Positions 63,513 through 64,000 of a stretch of DNA of 64,000 bases are shown here, piece after piece (position 1 is the stretch's first letter; each line of letters opens with the position of its first letter). The notes beneath the pieces are model-generated. The model worked only from the letters and a program-made list of their open reading frames with translations. It searched no databases and was not told the DNA's origin. The position numbers were made by a program, and so were the translations under genes. Location: positions 62,001-126,000 of the forward strand of contig CAZHCW010000009.1 in NCBI GenBank assembly GCA_964531325.1, read 5' to 3'. Source of the DNA: UTCHB3 sp964531325. Its GTDB lineage: Bacteria > Bacteroidota > Ignavibacteria > Ignavibacteriales > Ignavibacteriaceae.

Positions 63513-64000
63513 ATGTCTCAGTTAAAAAAACCGGTTCGAGTGATTTTAGTTGACGACTCACTAATTGTTTTACATATTTTAAAAAAACTTTTAATGAATT
63601 CGCCGGCTATTGAAGTTGTCGGGATTTTTACGGATGGGTTCGAAGCTCTTGCTTCCCTGTCCAAACTAAAACCCGATGTTATATGTACCGACTACCACAT
63701 GCCAAAAATTGATGGTCTCGAACTTATTATGCAGATAATGGAAAGTGATCCAAAACCTATTCTTGTAATCAGTTCCTCTGTTCAGGCAAAAGGAGATGAA
63801 AATACGATCTTTGCGCTGCTTGATGCAGGGGCTGTTGATGTTTTTCCAAAACCTCTCGTCCAAACCGAGGAAGAATTCAGGAAAAACGGCGACCACCTCA
63901 TTAAAAAGATAATCCTGCTTGCAGGTGTTCACACTTTCAGAAGAAAAAGGAAAAATAAACCGGGATCAGATACTTTTGAGCAAACATTACAAACTCCTTA
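63513..64000 (+). CDS. cheB: CheB methylesterase, partial
   Basis: The open frame from ATG 63513 runs to the window edge. The 162 visible codons encode a receiver domain (VILVDDSLIV, CTDYHMPKIDGLELI with the phospho-Asp, LVISSSVQ, AVDVFPKP) and the linker into the catalytic part. The KP pattern and gene order point to the CheB protein-glutamate methylesterase. The esterase domain lies beyond the window, so the call rests on the receiver and context. Confidence 0.85.
   Translation, partial: MSQLKKPVRVILVDDSLIVLHILKKLLMNSPAIEVVGIFTDGFEALASLSKLKPDVICTDYHMPKIDGLELIMQIMESDPKPILVISSSVQAKGDENTIFALLDAGAVDVFPKPLVQTEEEFRKNGDHLIKKIILLAGVHTFRRKRKNKPGSDTFEQTLQTP

Overview
The window looks like chromosomal DNA from an AT-rich, Gram-negative member of the Bacteroidota/Chlorobiota lineage, most likely an Ignavibacteria-type bacterium. 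Supporting signs are two exported proteins with type IX secretion C-terminal sorting domains, a two-component-regulator-propeller histidine kinase, lipid A genes (lpxB, lpxK), a pyruvate phosphate dikinase, and promoters that fit TTG-N19-20-TAnnTTTG (seen upstream of rpsT, two tRNA loci, an SPFH gene and the chemotaxis cluster). The species assignment is inference; no rRNA is present.

1-32 kb is housekeeping. It opens with a tRNA-Tyr/Gly/Thr cluster read leftward, the order that precedes tuf in many bacteria. Then come a sialidase-like T9SS cargo protein, a SlyD-like FKBP isomerase, hbd-ackA, an ABC exporter pair, plsY-gpsA, a large sensor kinase facing ispD-queA, and ppdK. A long leftward gene train follows from 30.9 to 18.5 kb: GH2-like membrane protein, smc, T9SS protein, HAD phosphatase, membrane methyltransferase, lpxB, DUF374 acyltransferase, lpxK. 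rpsT, a SpoIIE-type phosphatase and an SPFH protein with a tiny ribbon-helix-helix partner close this part.

34-57 kb is an accessory, defence-rich stretch. It holds three Fic genes; a PmeII-like restriction-modification pair whose nuclease has an in-frame TGA; a 1216-residue ATPase/pseudokinase/TPR protein; a decahaem cytochrome with a cytochrome b partner; katG; a collapsed alpha/beta-hydrolase remnant; a DUF4143 ATPase-unknown-Fic cassette bracketed by 32-bp repeats; an AccI-like restriction-modification pair; an unfamiliar HNH / unknown / nucleotidyltransferase operon; a Fic protein fused to a winged-helix-like domain and preceded by five 24-bp repeats; a rifampin ADP-ribosyltransferase (arr); a SAM methyltransferase; and a tRNA-Ser. 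The best candidates for undescribed biology are the HNH-X-NTase operon, the two repeat-preceded Fic/DUF4143 units and the pseudokinase ATPase.

57-64 kb is a complete-looking chemosensory operon: cheR with TPRs, a double-domain cheW, a HAMP-less receptor, a cheA-receiver hybrid and the start of cheB, cut by the window end. Its make-up resembles the alternative (Wsp/Frz-like) class more than flagellar chemotaxis, and no flagellar gene is visible.
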